Shown piece by piece: positions 49,030 to 64,000 of a DNA stretch of 64,000 nucleotides. The position numbers and the translations under genes are program-made. The stretch covers positions 310,001-374,000 of the forward strand of contig QPMI01000044.1 in assembly GCA_004431415.1 (NCBI GenBank). The letters run 5' to 3'. Position 1 is the stretch's first letter. The number at the start of each line of letters is the position of its first letter. The notes below the pieces were generated by a model. The model made no database searches, had not been told where the DNA came from, and saw nothing but the letters and a program-made list of their open reading frames with translations. The DNA is from Cyanophora paradoxa. Its lineage: Eukaryota > Glaucocystophyceae > Cyanophorales > Cyanophoraceae.

Positions 49030-52000
49030 CCCCAGCGCGGTCCGCTCGACTCCGGCCCACGCGCGCGGGGCGGGCGAGCAGGAGAAGGTGCCGCGGGGCT
49101 CCGCAGGCGGGAGGAGCTCGAGCCGGCGGCGGCGCCGACGCGGGCCGGGGCGCTGGGGCGGCGGGGGGCGAGGGCGCACGTGTGCGGGACGGCGGCGGAC
49201 GTGCGGGGGGCGGCGGAGCTCCTGGCCGACCTGCGCGACTATGGCATCAGCCTCTGGCGCGCCCGCCCCGCCCCCGCCTCTCGCGCCCCGCCCCGCGCCC
49301 CGCGAGCTGACCGGCCCCTTTCCAGTGGCGGGGGCGGGGGCGGCGTGCTGGATGAGTGCGGCGGAGGTGGCGGGACGTGCGAGTGCGCCGCGTTTCTCTT
49401 CCTCGCGTCGGCGGCCTCCGTTGTCGACGACGCGTGCCTCGAGACGCTCCACGAGGGTCTGCCGCCCCGCGTCCCGCCCCCCGCCGACGCCGACGCGGGG
49501 GGCGGCGGTAGCGATTGACGGCGGCTGCGACGTGCTCCCCGTCTTCTTGGAGCCGCCGGAGGCGGCGCTGGCGGCGGCGCCCGGCGGCCTCGACATGCGC
49601 CTGCGCCAGTTCCAGTGGACGCGGCCCCTCGGGCGCCCCGGCGAGGCCGGCTACGACGCCCGCTTCGAGGCCCTCGCCGAGGCCCTGCAGCGCGTCGCGA
49701 AGCGGCGGCGGCGGCCGGCGGCGGCCGGCGCGGAGGGCCGCGCCGCGCGCGTCGTCAGGATGGGCCGGCGGGACGAGCCGCCGGGCCCCGCCTGGTCGCG
49801 CGGCGAGGTGCCGGCCGACGACCCCGCCACGCGCGTCTTCATCTCATACGGTGCGCCTTGCGCTTCCGTTTCCGCGGCGTCCGGCGCGTCGTTGGCGCCG
49901 ACGCTGGCGACCGCCGGCGCAGCGCACGCGGACGCGGGCAGAGTGCGGGCGGTGACGGACGCGCTGCTCGCCTGGGACCTCTCTTGCTGGTGCGCGCCTG
50001 GCCGCGCCCCGCCCGCCCTTCTCCCTTCATTCGCCTCGCCGCCGACGCCCGCGGTCCCCCCATCGCTGCCGCAGGTTCGACGAGATGCAGCTCACCGCCG
50101 GTGCGGCCTTTCAGTTCATTACGCAAGCGCGCTCGAGCTCGCGCGCTCTGATTCCGCAGGCAGGCATGCGCTGGGTCGACGAGGGTACCTCTTCCCTCCC
50201 CCGCTCGTCCCTCTTCCCCCTCCCCTCCTTCTTACCCCCTTCCCCCCCCCTCGGCACCTTCCTCCCCCTTTCCCCCCTATCCCCTCATCCGCTCCCCGCC
50301 CCGCCCCTCCCCCCCCCTCTTCCACCCCGCCCCCCCAGCCCCCTTCTCCCCCCCCCCCGCCTCCGCCCCCGCCCCTCTTCCCTCCCCCCTTCGTGTTTCC
50401 CTCCTTCCCCCGCCTACCCCCCCCGCCCCCCCCCCCCCCCTCCTCCGCCCCGCCCCTCTTCCCTCCCCCCTTCGTGTTTCCCTCCTTCCCCCGCCTACCC
50501 CCCCCCCCCCTGCTTACTCTCAACAGCTCTGCCATTGCTGAGACCTCGGCCGCAGTCGCGCGGGCCGTGCGCAACTGCACGCACCTCGTCTTCTTCGCGT
50601 CGGCCAACTCCGCAGCCTCACAGTACTGCGGGGGTGCGCCCTCCGCCGCTGCCGCCCGCGCCACCGCTGCCTCCGCCGCCCGCCAATCGGGAGGGGCCTC
50701 GGCCTCTCGCCGACGGGCCCCCGTAGAGGAGTTTGCGTACGCGTACGACCTCAAGCGGCGCATCGTTGTCTGCTTTCTCGAGGCACGCCGGCGCCTCTGC
50801 TCGGCCCTTTTGGTTCGGCGCGTTTTGAGTCTGACCGGCCGCGGACCGGCGCAACATGTACAGGACGGCGAGGCTGTGGAGAGGAGCGCCTCAGAGGCGC
50901 TGAGGATGCGCCTGCGCCGGTTCCCGCGCTGCGCCCTCGAGCAGGACGCCGCTGCTGCCGCCGCCGAGGCGATCGCCTTGCGCATCGCCGGCGGGGCTGA
51001 CGCCGCCCACGGTAATGACGCGACCGACAGCGTCGCTCTGGTGCGCCTCGTTTCGTGTGTGCGCCGCCCGTAGCCGCCTGCGACTGCCGCGGCGCAGAGC
51101 CACGAGGCGGAGATCCCGAACGACCCGCTCCTCGGACCCCTCGTGAAGGTCGGCCGCAGCGCGCGCACCGGCGCCGGCCCCGAGCTGAGGGCGGCGGCGG
51201 GGGCGGGGGCAGTACGTGCGCGGGGAGCTGGAGGGGGACGACCTCTCGACGGGCCTTGCGGTGTACGTGCCGCCCAAGGCCTCCGACCGCGCCAAGAAGC
51301 AGCTCGACCTGCACGAGGAGGCCGCCGCCTTCCTCCGCCAGTTTGCCCCCGGCCCGCAGCCGCCGCCCGTGGCCGCGGCCGGCTGCGCCGCGGAGTCCTT
51401 CCAGCCCTTCCGCTCAGCGAAGCACCGTGTGCTGTTGCTACTCGGCGATGCCGGTGCGTGGGCCGGGGCGCGGCGCGCTGCAGACTGTGTCCAAAGGCCG
51501 CGGCTCGCGTCCCGTGCGCGCAGGCACGAGCAAGACGACCTTCGTGTGCTTCCTGCACCGGGAGGCGTGCCGCCGCTGGGCACGGGGCGAGCCGCCGGCT
51601 GACTGCCCCGCGACGGTGCTCGTGCCGCTGCCTGAGCTCGTCGGCGAGCCCGGCGGGCCGCGGCGCGGCCTGCGCGAGTTCGTCGCCGGGCGGCTTGGCG
51701 TGCCCAGCGGTGAGCTGCCGTCGCTCCGGCGGCGCTTCGGCCTCGTGCTCCTCCTTGACGGCTACGACGAGGCCCGCCGCCCCTCCCCTCCCTTCCCTCC
51801 TGCGCTCACGCGCCGCCGGCGCAGACGGGCGAGAAGGAGAACCTCTGGAAGACGAACAAGATCGGGGACTGGGCGAGCGGCGCCTTCGTCTCGTGCCGCA
51901 CCGAGTACCTCGCCTCGCTGGACACAGCTAAGCCGGAGGTCGGCGTATTTCGGCCTTCCATCCAGCCTGGACTACGCCGTTCCGCAATCGAAATCGCTGA

Positions 52001-55000
52001 ACGCTGCGCAGAACCTGTTCGCGCCGGTCGTCAGCGGCGACGCGCCCGACGTCACGCGGCTGCGGCAGCTCGCGACGCTCCCCTTCTCTCGGGGCCAGGC
52101 GGGCGCCTCCGCCGTATGCTTCGTATCTGCGTCTGACTTCGTATGCTTCGGCGTGCGCAGGTGGAGGAGTTCCTGGGCAAGTACGTGCTGCTGCACGGGC
52201 TGGAAGAGGGTGCGTGGCCCTTCGAGCGCTACGCCGCGGAGCTGCGGCGCACGCCGGGCCTCGCCGCCCTCGTCGAGAACCCCTTCACCCTCTCCCTCCT
52301 TGCCCGCATCCTCCCCACCCGCGCCGCCGAGTGCGCAGGCCGCGGCGCGGGTGGCCGCTGCGGCCGCCGGCTCAAGCGTGAGCCGACACGGGCCGGGTGT
52401 GCACGCAGGGAAGGGCGGCCGCGGGCCCTTCGCTCCCGAGAGCTCTACCGAAGCTTCATCGAGGACTGGCGCGCCCGGCCCTGCGCCATGCTTGGCGGGT
52501 CGAGGTCGCCGCTGACGCAGCTACTGCAGGCTGCGACGGGAGCTAGGGCGCGGCGTGCAGTCGGCGGAGAAAGAAGGTGCCGGCCTACGACTCGCTCTGT
52601 GCTCTCTTCTCCGGCACAGATCGCCCCGCGCGCGTCAGATCGGCCCGAGGAGGGGGACTTGCTGGAAGCTGGGTACGACCTCTGCCGGAAGTTTGCCGCT
52701 CTCCTCTTCCGTGTGCGCACCGATGTCTTTTCAAGCAGCCCCTTCGTCGTCGCTGAGCAGCGTCGGTGCAGATGGGCGCGAGCCAGGCCGTGATCACGCC
52801 GAAGCGCGCCAACTGTCGCGGGGGCGATGATGGAGGGACCGCAAAGACCGGTGGCCCTGCCGAAGCGGACCAGCTTGCGTGCGAGCGGCTGCTTGGCGAC
52901 GGCTCGACGCTGTTCGTTCGGAACAGGTGCGCGTGGCCTTCTGGAGCACGCGCCAACGCGCCTAGGCGATCGGTAGTGCGCGCAGCTGCCCGCTGCGGCG
53001 GTGGCGGTCGGGCGGCTCGCTTGGCTTCGCGTTCCTCCACAAAACCCTCGGCGAGTTCCTCGTTGCCGAGGCCCTCCTCGAATCGGTGTGCGCGCCGCAG
53101 AGCGCTGCCGCGGCCTGCGGCTGCCGGTCATGAGTGCACCGCTGGATTTGCTGAAGCGCGCACAGCTGTTGGATGGGGGTGCGAAGTCGAAGAAGGAGGA
53201 CGCGGCGATCAGTTTCTCCACACGGTCTGCGTGCAAGGCTGCGTTTTTCTTGCTCTGCCCGACGTGGTTGGGACCAGGAGCATTGTGGAGGAGACGACCC
53301 TCGTCCGCTTCCTGGCTGAGGCCGTGCAGCACGAGCCGGCGGCGGCGGCCGGAGATGCGCTGCTGCGTCTTGTGGAGGAGAGCCGCCACGTCGTGGAAAA
53401 TGGCGACGGCACGCCAGCGGTCGTTGCAGCCGCAAACGCCTCTACAGTGCTTGTTGCGGGTGGGCCATGGCCGGCCTCTTTAACACAAACTCCATTCTCC
53501 TTGCGCTTTGCAGCACACTTCTCACTTGCGGGGAGAGATCTGCGTGGCGTGCGGGTCCCAAAGGCGAACCTGTGGCGCCTGGAGGCGGCCGGGGCAAACT
53601 TGCAAGGGGCGGACATGCGTGGCTGCTCCCTCGCTGAGGCGTGCCTCGCGGGGGCGGACCTCCGAGGGGCACGTCTCCAGGGCTGCCAAATCTTGCAGTG
53701 GCCTGCAATGAGACATCCCACTAGAGTGAGTGCGGTGGCGTGGCTCCCGGTACATACTTTGATTAGTTCAAAGAGCTCAGATGCTCGCATCCAGTTTGTA
53801 AAGGAATCTGAGACGAGCGCAGGAGAAGCGGCGGATCGTGTCGGGGAGCTGGGACAAGTCGGTGCGGGTGTGGGACGCGGAGACAGGGGCGGAGCTGCTG
53901 CAGCTGCAAGGCCACGTGGGCAGCGTCACTTCAGTGGCAGTCTTGGCGGTGCGCAGGGCCGGGCGGGGAGCCACGGCCGGGCCGCGGCATCCTAAAAGGT
54001 CGAAGGGATGGCGGTGTGAGGGACCACGCGCGGGGGCGGAGGGCCCGGGGCAAAATGCCGGTGCCTGGGCCCCGAGCCAGGACCGAAAGGAGTGCGGGCA
54101 GGCCTAGGGCCGGAGATTAAGGGGAGTGGGGCCGCGTTGGAGCGCGACAGAGGGTCGTTAATGGAGGGCACGGTGGCGGGGCGCAGGACGGGCGGCGAAT
54201 TGTGTCGGGGAGCGAGGACAACTTGGTGCTGGTGTGGGACGCGGAGACAGGGGCGGAGCTGCTGCGGCTGCAGGGCCATATGAGAGGCGTCACCTCGGTG
54301 GCGGTCTCCGTGGTGCGCAGGGCGGGGAGCCGGGGCCAGTCTGGGGCGGGCTATAGCTAAGAGCTCAGAGGGATCGCAGTGTGGGGCAGCTGGCCGGGGG
54401 TGGAGGGGCGATAGGCCGGGGCCGGGGACCCGAGCCAGGACCGAGAGGCGTGCATGCACAGGCGGGGTCAGAGGGTGAGGCGGCATCGGAGCGCGGTGGA
54501 GGGTTCTGACGCGATGGGGCATGTTGGTGAGGCGCAGGAGGGGCGGCGGATCGTGTCCGGGAGCATGGACACGTCAGTGCGGGTGTGGGACGCGGAGACG
54601 GGGGCGGAGCTGCTGCGGCTGCAAGGCCACATGACAGGCATCACCTCGGTGGCGGTCTCCGTGGTGCGCAGGGCGGGGAGCCAGGGCCAGCCTGGGGCGG
54701 GCTAAGTGCTCAGAGAGATTGCGACAACGGGGCAGCTCACGGTTGGCAGAAGGGAAATATCAATAGGCCGGGGACGCGGTCCTGAGCGAGGGCCGAGAAG
54801 CGTGCGGGCGGGACCGGAGGCCAAGGGGAGTGGGGCAGCATGGGAGAGCGGCGGAGGGGTGCTTATGCAATTGGGCGCGGCGGCGGGGCGCAGGACGGGC
54901 GGCGGATTGTGTCAGGGAGCACGGACACCTCGGTGCGGGTGTGGGATGCGAAGACGGGGGCGGAGCTGCTGCGGCTGCAAGGCCACATGGAATTTGTCAC

Positions 55001-57697
55001 CTCGGTGGTGGTCTCGGCGGTGCGCAGAGCGGGGGCCAGGGGCGGGCCAAGGCAGGCAGAGAGCTCGAGGGGAAAGAAGCACGAGGCAGCTGGCGGAGGA
55101 TGGAGGGGCGATAACTATTTCGGCCGGGGCTCGGGCCCCAATCGCGAGCAAGGGCCGGGAGGTGTGCAGGCGGGGCCCGAAGGGAGTGGGGCATGAGCAG
55201 CATCGAAGCGCAGCAGAGGGACGCTGACGCGACGGGTGCGGCGGCGGGGCACAGGACGGGCGGCGGATTGTGTCGGGGGGCGAAGACAAGTCAGTGAGGG
55301 TGTGGGACGCGGAGACGGGGGCGGAGCTGCTGCAGCTGCAGGGCCACACTCGCTTCGTCACCTCGGTGGCAGTCTCGGCGGTGCGCAGGGCGGGGAGCCA
55401 GGGCCGGGCCGCAGCAAGCAAAGAGCTCCAGGGGATAGGGGGGGGGGGGGGGGGAGGGGGGAGGGAAGGGGGGGGGGGGGGCAGGTGGCTTGGGGCGGAG
55501 GGGCGATAGGCTGCCGCCACAAGAGGTATGCGGGCGGGACTGGAGGCCAAGAGGGGTGGGGCGGCTTCGTAGCGCGGTGCAGGGACGCTGACGCGACAGG
55601 CGCGGCGGCGGGGCACAGGACGGGCGGCGAATCGTTTCGGGGAGCGTGGACAGCTCGGTGCGGGTGTGGGACGCGGAGACGGGGGCGGAGCTGCTGCAGC
55701 TGCAAGGCCACGAGGGCAGCGTCACCTCGGTGGCAGTCTCGGCGGTGCGCAGGGCAGGGAGCCAGGGCGGCACACAAAAACTCGAGGGGATGGCAGCGGG
55801 GGGTAGCCGGCAGAGGATAAAGGGGCAATAAGCTGGGGCTGGGGCTCCAGCCAGGGCCGCGAGGCATGTGGGTGGGGCCAAAGGCCAAGGGGAGTGGAGC
55901 AGCGTTGGTACCCGGCAGAGGGGCACTGACGCGACGTGCGTGGTGGCGGGGCACAGGACCGGCGGCGGATTGTGTCGGGGAGCGAGGACAACTCGATGCG
56001 GGTGTGGGACATGGAGACTGAGGCTGGGCTGTTGCAGCTGCAAGGCCACGAGGGCAGCGTCACCTCGGTGGCGGTCTCGGCGGTGCGCAGGGGGAGGAGC
56101 CAGCTGCAGGGCCGTGCTGCGGCAGGCTGAGTGCTCATAGGGATTGCGGCGCGAGGCAGCTAGCTGGGGGCAAAGGGGTGATGGGCCTGGGCCAGGGCCC
56201 CGAGCCAGGATCTAGAGGCTTGCTGACGGGGTTGGAGAGGAGCGGGAGAGGCTCGGAGTGCGGAAGAGGGGCGCTGATGCAATGTGGCGTGGCGGTGGGG
56301 CACAGGATGGGCGGCAGATCGTGTCGGGGAGCTGGGACAAGTCAGTGCGGGTGTGGGACGCGGAGACGGGGGCGGAGCTGCTGCAGCTGCAAGGCCACAT
56401 GGACGTCATCACCTCGGTGGCGGTCTCGGCGGTGCGCAGGGCAGGGAGCCAGGGTCGGGCTGCGGCACGCAAATAGCTCGAGGGACGGCGCCGGCGGGGC
56501 GGGGCATGCACAGCTGACGGAGGATGGAGGGCGATAGGCCGGGGCCGGGGCTCTAGCAAGGGCCATCGTCAACAGCGTGAAGACGGGTTCAAAGGGGTGC
56601 AGGGTGGCGCCAAAGCGTAGTTTAGGGGAGCTGACATGATGGGGTGCGGTGTTGGAGCGCAGGACGGGCGGCGGATCGTGTCGGGGAGCTGGGACAAGTC
56701 GGTGCGGGTGTGGGACGCGGAGACGGGGGCGGAGCTGCTGCAGCTGCAAGGCCACGTGGGCAGCGTCACCTCGGTGGCGGTCTCGGCGGTGCGCAGCTGC
56801 AGGGCGGGGAGCCAGGGCTAGGATGTGGCTCGCAAATAGCTCGAGGGCCATGTTGGAGGACTGAGGGGCGATGGCCCAGGCTGGGGCCCCGAGCCAGGGC
56901 CGAGATTCATGTGGATCATCGGATGGGGCCGGAAGGGAGCACGATAGGTTTGGGAGCGTGGGGGAAGGGCTCTGATGCGATAGGGCACGGCGGCGGGGCG
57001 CAGGACGGGAGGCGGATCGTGTCAGGGAGCTACGACAAGTCGGTGCGGGTGTGGGACGCGGAGAGGCGGGCCGAGCTGCTGCAGCTGCACGTCCACATGA
57101 GAGGCGTCACCTCAGTGGCGATCTCCCCGGTGCGCAGGGGGGGGGGGGGGGGGGGGGGGGGAGCCAGGGACAGGCCGCAGCATCCTAAAAGGTCGAGAAG
57201 TTGGCAGCCTGGCAGCTCGGGGCAGCTGGTGGAGGAGTGGAGCGGCGATAAGCCGAGTCAGGGCTGAGAAGCATGCGGGCGGGACCGGAGGCCAAGGGGA
57301 GTGGGGCAGCATGGGAGAGCGGCGGAGGGGCACTGACGCAATGGAGCACAGGATGGGCGGCGGATTGTGTCGGGGAGCTTCAACAAATCGGTGCGGGTGT
57401 GGGACGTGGAGACAGGGGCGGAGCTGCTGCAGCCACAGGGCCATACTCGCTTCATCTCCTCGGAGCATGTTCCCCAGGTGCGCAGGGCGGGGAGCCATGG
57501 GCCAGTGCATGGCCAGGGGGCAAATGGCGAAGCGGGGCGGACGGTGGGGGGATTGGAGAGAGGGGCACTGATATATTCGCTTGGCTCATTGATTCAGGAC
57601 GCCATTCAGGACGAGAGTGTCGGTGCAGGACGCCATTTGGCGCTCCCCTCCAGAGAGCCCACCGACCCATCACCTCTTCCTGCCGAGTGCAATGTAA
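49030..57697 (+). CDS. NLR-like STAND NTPase: TIR-like domains, NACHT, pentapeptide and eleven WD40 repeats (spliced)
   Basis: Start uncertain. First, a TIR-like segment (CGTAADVRGAAELLADLRDY, CAAFLFLASAASVVDDACLE, CDVLPVFLEP). Then a clearer TIR domain over exons 49790-50790: TRVFISYG, VRAVTDALLAWDLSCWFDE, AVRNCTHLVFFASANSAASQ, EFAYAYDLKRRIVVCFLE. NACHT: P-loop LLLGDAGTSKTTF split by an intron (51441-51560), Walker B GLVLLLDGYDEA (51740), then FLGKYVLLHGLEEG and NPFTLSLLARIL. Pentapeptide repeats at 53526-53698 (ANLQGADMRGCSLAEACLAG). Eleven WD40 exons (53823-57477) and a candidate last exon (57629-57697) ending SPPTHHLFLPSAM. Such proteins oligomerise on ligand sensing by the repeats and signal through TIR, usually in immunity or allorecognition. 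Intron density makes exon edges approximate outside the WD40 array. Confidence 0.7.
53823..57477 (+). repeat. Array of eleven identical-length WD40 exons
   Basis: Exons start at 53823, 54187, 54538, 54894, 55255, 55619, 55957, 56306, 56663, 57004 and 57352; each is exactly 126 nt (42 codons), phase 0, preceded by CAG and followed by GTGCGC or GTG. Genomic period 338-364 bp, introns also similar. Consensus DGRRIVSGSWDKSVRVWDAE then TGAELLQLQGH and TSVAVSA. Differences cluster after SGS and after the GH dipeptide. Confidence 0.9.
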
Positions 57698-59239
57698 GGC
57701 GATCCAAGGTCCCCAGGCTTGAAGACCCCCAGAACCGCATGGTTCCATTCGCAGTCTACTCGCTCCCTGTGCGCTCCGGATCCACTGCCACCGGATCCAG
57801 TGAGCCAGTGCCGTTGTTGAGTCTGACTACAAGGGGATGCAGGGTAGAGGGTCGCTCCTTGCCGCCTCGTGCCCCGCGCGCGGACTCTCCGTTGAGCACG
57901 TTCCTGTGCGTCGCCACCGTCCCCACGAGCATTCCCTGCTCACGAGGGCCGGCTGCGCGGTGCGCAGCCCTTCCGTTGCACGCGGCGTATCGCTCGCACA
58001 GCGGCCCTCGAGGCGCGTGGCGCGCGGGTGCGTCGCCCCCTCGCGGCGCCAGCGCAGACGGCGCATTGGGCCGGGCCCCCTGCGACGCGGGCGGGGCGGC
58101 AGGTGGACGCGGGGACGGATCTGGAGCCACGGCTGCGGCGGCTGCTGCTGCAGCTCGGTGCCATCGACGTCGACGCCGGCGGGGCCGCAACGGCTTATGC
58201 TGGAGAATTGGGGGGAGAAAACTGAAGAGCTGGAGTGTTGGTGATCATCAGTAATTACGCCGACCAAATCAGATCTAGGATTCGAATTCGATGATCGCTG
58301 AATTCGAATTTTGTTTCGCATCAACAGTGCAATTTTTTAATTTACATATACATGCGCACAAATTGCAATACTTCCCCCCCGTACCCCGCCGCCAACGGCC
58401 CCCAGCGACCGCGCCGCCCCCCCGGGCCGCCCCTGTGCCGCAGTGCCGGCGTGGTCCGTTCAGCCCGTCAGAACGCGCTACTGAAAATGCATATGACTAA
58501 TTCTATAAGCCGCTCGTTCGAATTCAGACCGGCTGACTCAGTGACTTAATATTCGAATTCAATGATTCAGCAACTCATACCTATAGCCTGGTAGAGGAAA
58601 GTACTGAATAAAGGCCTTATTTCTACTCTTTGAGCCCTTGTAAGTAGCCCTCGCGATAGGCGACCTCGCGATAAGGCTCGAGCTCATGCATGGAAGTAGC
58701 CCTCGCGATAGGCGAGCGGCCATGTTCGCGCTGCCCCCGGCCCGTGCGCTCTGCGCGGCGTCAGCACGCGCACGCGCACGAGGACGCAAAGGGCCGGAGC
58801 CGGCGCGCATGGGCGCGGGCACGGGCGCGGGCCCCACCTCATGATCAGCGAGGGATGGCCATGGGACGCGGTCGACCGCCAGCGCGCCGGGCTGGGGCCG
58901 CGCCGGGGCAGCACCCGGCTCTGCATAAATGCAGTGCGGGATCAGGAGCAGCGGAAGCGTCACCGCGATGCGACGTCGACGTCGGTGGGGACAGGGGGCA
59001 GGCTGAGAGAGAGGCGGGGGAAGGTGGAGGGAGGCGGGGACGGGCGGGCGGGCGGGCGGGCGGGTAGGTGGCCATGGGTGGGTGGGTGGGTGAGGCAGTT
59101 GACAAGTGGGGTGCACCGACCGGCGGGGGGTACCGGAACGGAGCGGGCGTGTGGCGGGGACCGCTGCGACCGCCAGAAACGCCGAGATAGCGGGGTAAGG
59201 CTGCAGCTGCTTGGGCTGCGCATGCGCACGCCCGGGCGC
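57698..59239. other. Region between the two convergent STAND genes
   Basis: No confident gene. Contains G/C-rich minisatellite-like runs (GGGCGGGC units at 59040-59070) and EcoRI-site-rich palindromic stretches near 58270-58320 and 58550. Open frames at 57730-58220 on both strands lack recognisable domains; 3' untranslated sequence of both genes may lie here. Confidence 0.45.

Positions 59240-64000
<4,761 letters not shown>

Noticed and set aside
50119-51558. 479-codon minus-strand frame
   Set aside because: Shadow of the TIR/NACHT exons and of C-rich introns; low-complexity Gly/Arg.
53823-57477. CRISPR-like regular repeat array
   Set aside because: Repeat period about 350 bp with coding WD40 exons and variable introns; eukaryotic context, no short repeat/spacer structure.

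Overview
The window is nuclear DNA of a GC-rich, very intron-dense photosynthetic protist carrying a complete-looking, AT-richer DNA-virus-like element. The host reading rests on many short introns with a CTGAC/CTCAC-like branch point about 15-35 nt before the acceptor, frequent GC-AG introns, a GatB with a plastid-type leader, a phytochrome, and NLR-like STAND genes. A haptophyte or similar chromist alga would fit, but the species cannot be fixed from the sequence.

Region 1 (1-6576 and 31800-32985) is one host gene on the + strand: a multi-pass membrane protein of the TmcB/TmcC-like family, split by the insertion. Region 2 (6583-31793, 25.2 kb) is a Polinton-like virus (PLV) or Polinton-type element. 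It has 0.9-kb near-identical terminal inverted repeats (TIRs) and a 6-bp target duplication (CACGCC). It encodes a two-zinc-ribbon protein inside each TIR, an S-adenosylmethionine decarboxylase-like enzyme, a double DUF5710 protein, an RVE integrase with Asn in place of the catalytic Glu, and a B-family polymerase/SF1 helicase/HNH fusion. It also encodes an AT-hook protein, a packaging ATPase, a double-jelly-roll major capsid protein, two related capsid-arm proteins, a patatin lipase with a discoidin-like tail, a frameshifted membrane-anchored fibre, and a giant tail-fibre-like protein ending in an S74 chaperone. Replication genes lie on the minus strand on the left, morphogenesis genes in the middle, and fibres on the plus strand on the right.

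The insertion lies in a host intron between branch point and acceptor. The tip of each TIR reads GCTCGCTTGCAG|GTAAGC, an acceptor joined directly to a donor. It restores an AG at exactly the distance from the branch point used by the host acceptor. This looks like a recursive splice site that could make the element invisible to host mRNA in either orientation, and it is the most unusual observation here.

Region 3 (34.5-46 kb) holds a Ser-Pro-rich secreted or GPI-anchored protein, organellar gatB, a sirtuin (tail-to-tail with gatB) and a phytochrome photosensory core. Region 4 (49-64 kb) holds two convergent STAND NTPase genes. One has TIR-like domains, NACHT, pentapeptides and eleven WD40 repeats. 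The other has NACHT-type ATPase sequence and KLC-type TPRs. In both, each repeat is one exon of about 42 codons; the WD40 exons are all exactly 126 nt and vary mainly at two residue clusters, as in fungal HNWD recognition genes. Exon boundaries of host genes are read by eye and some are uncertain.
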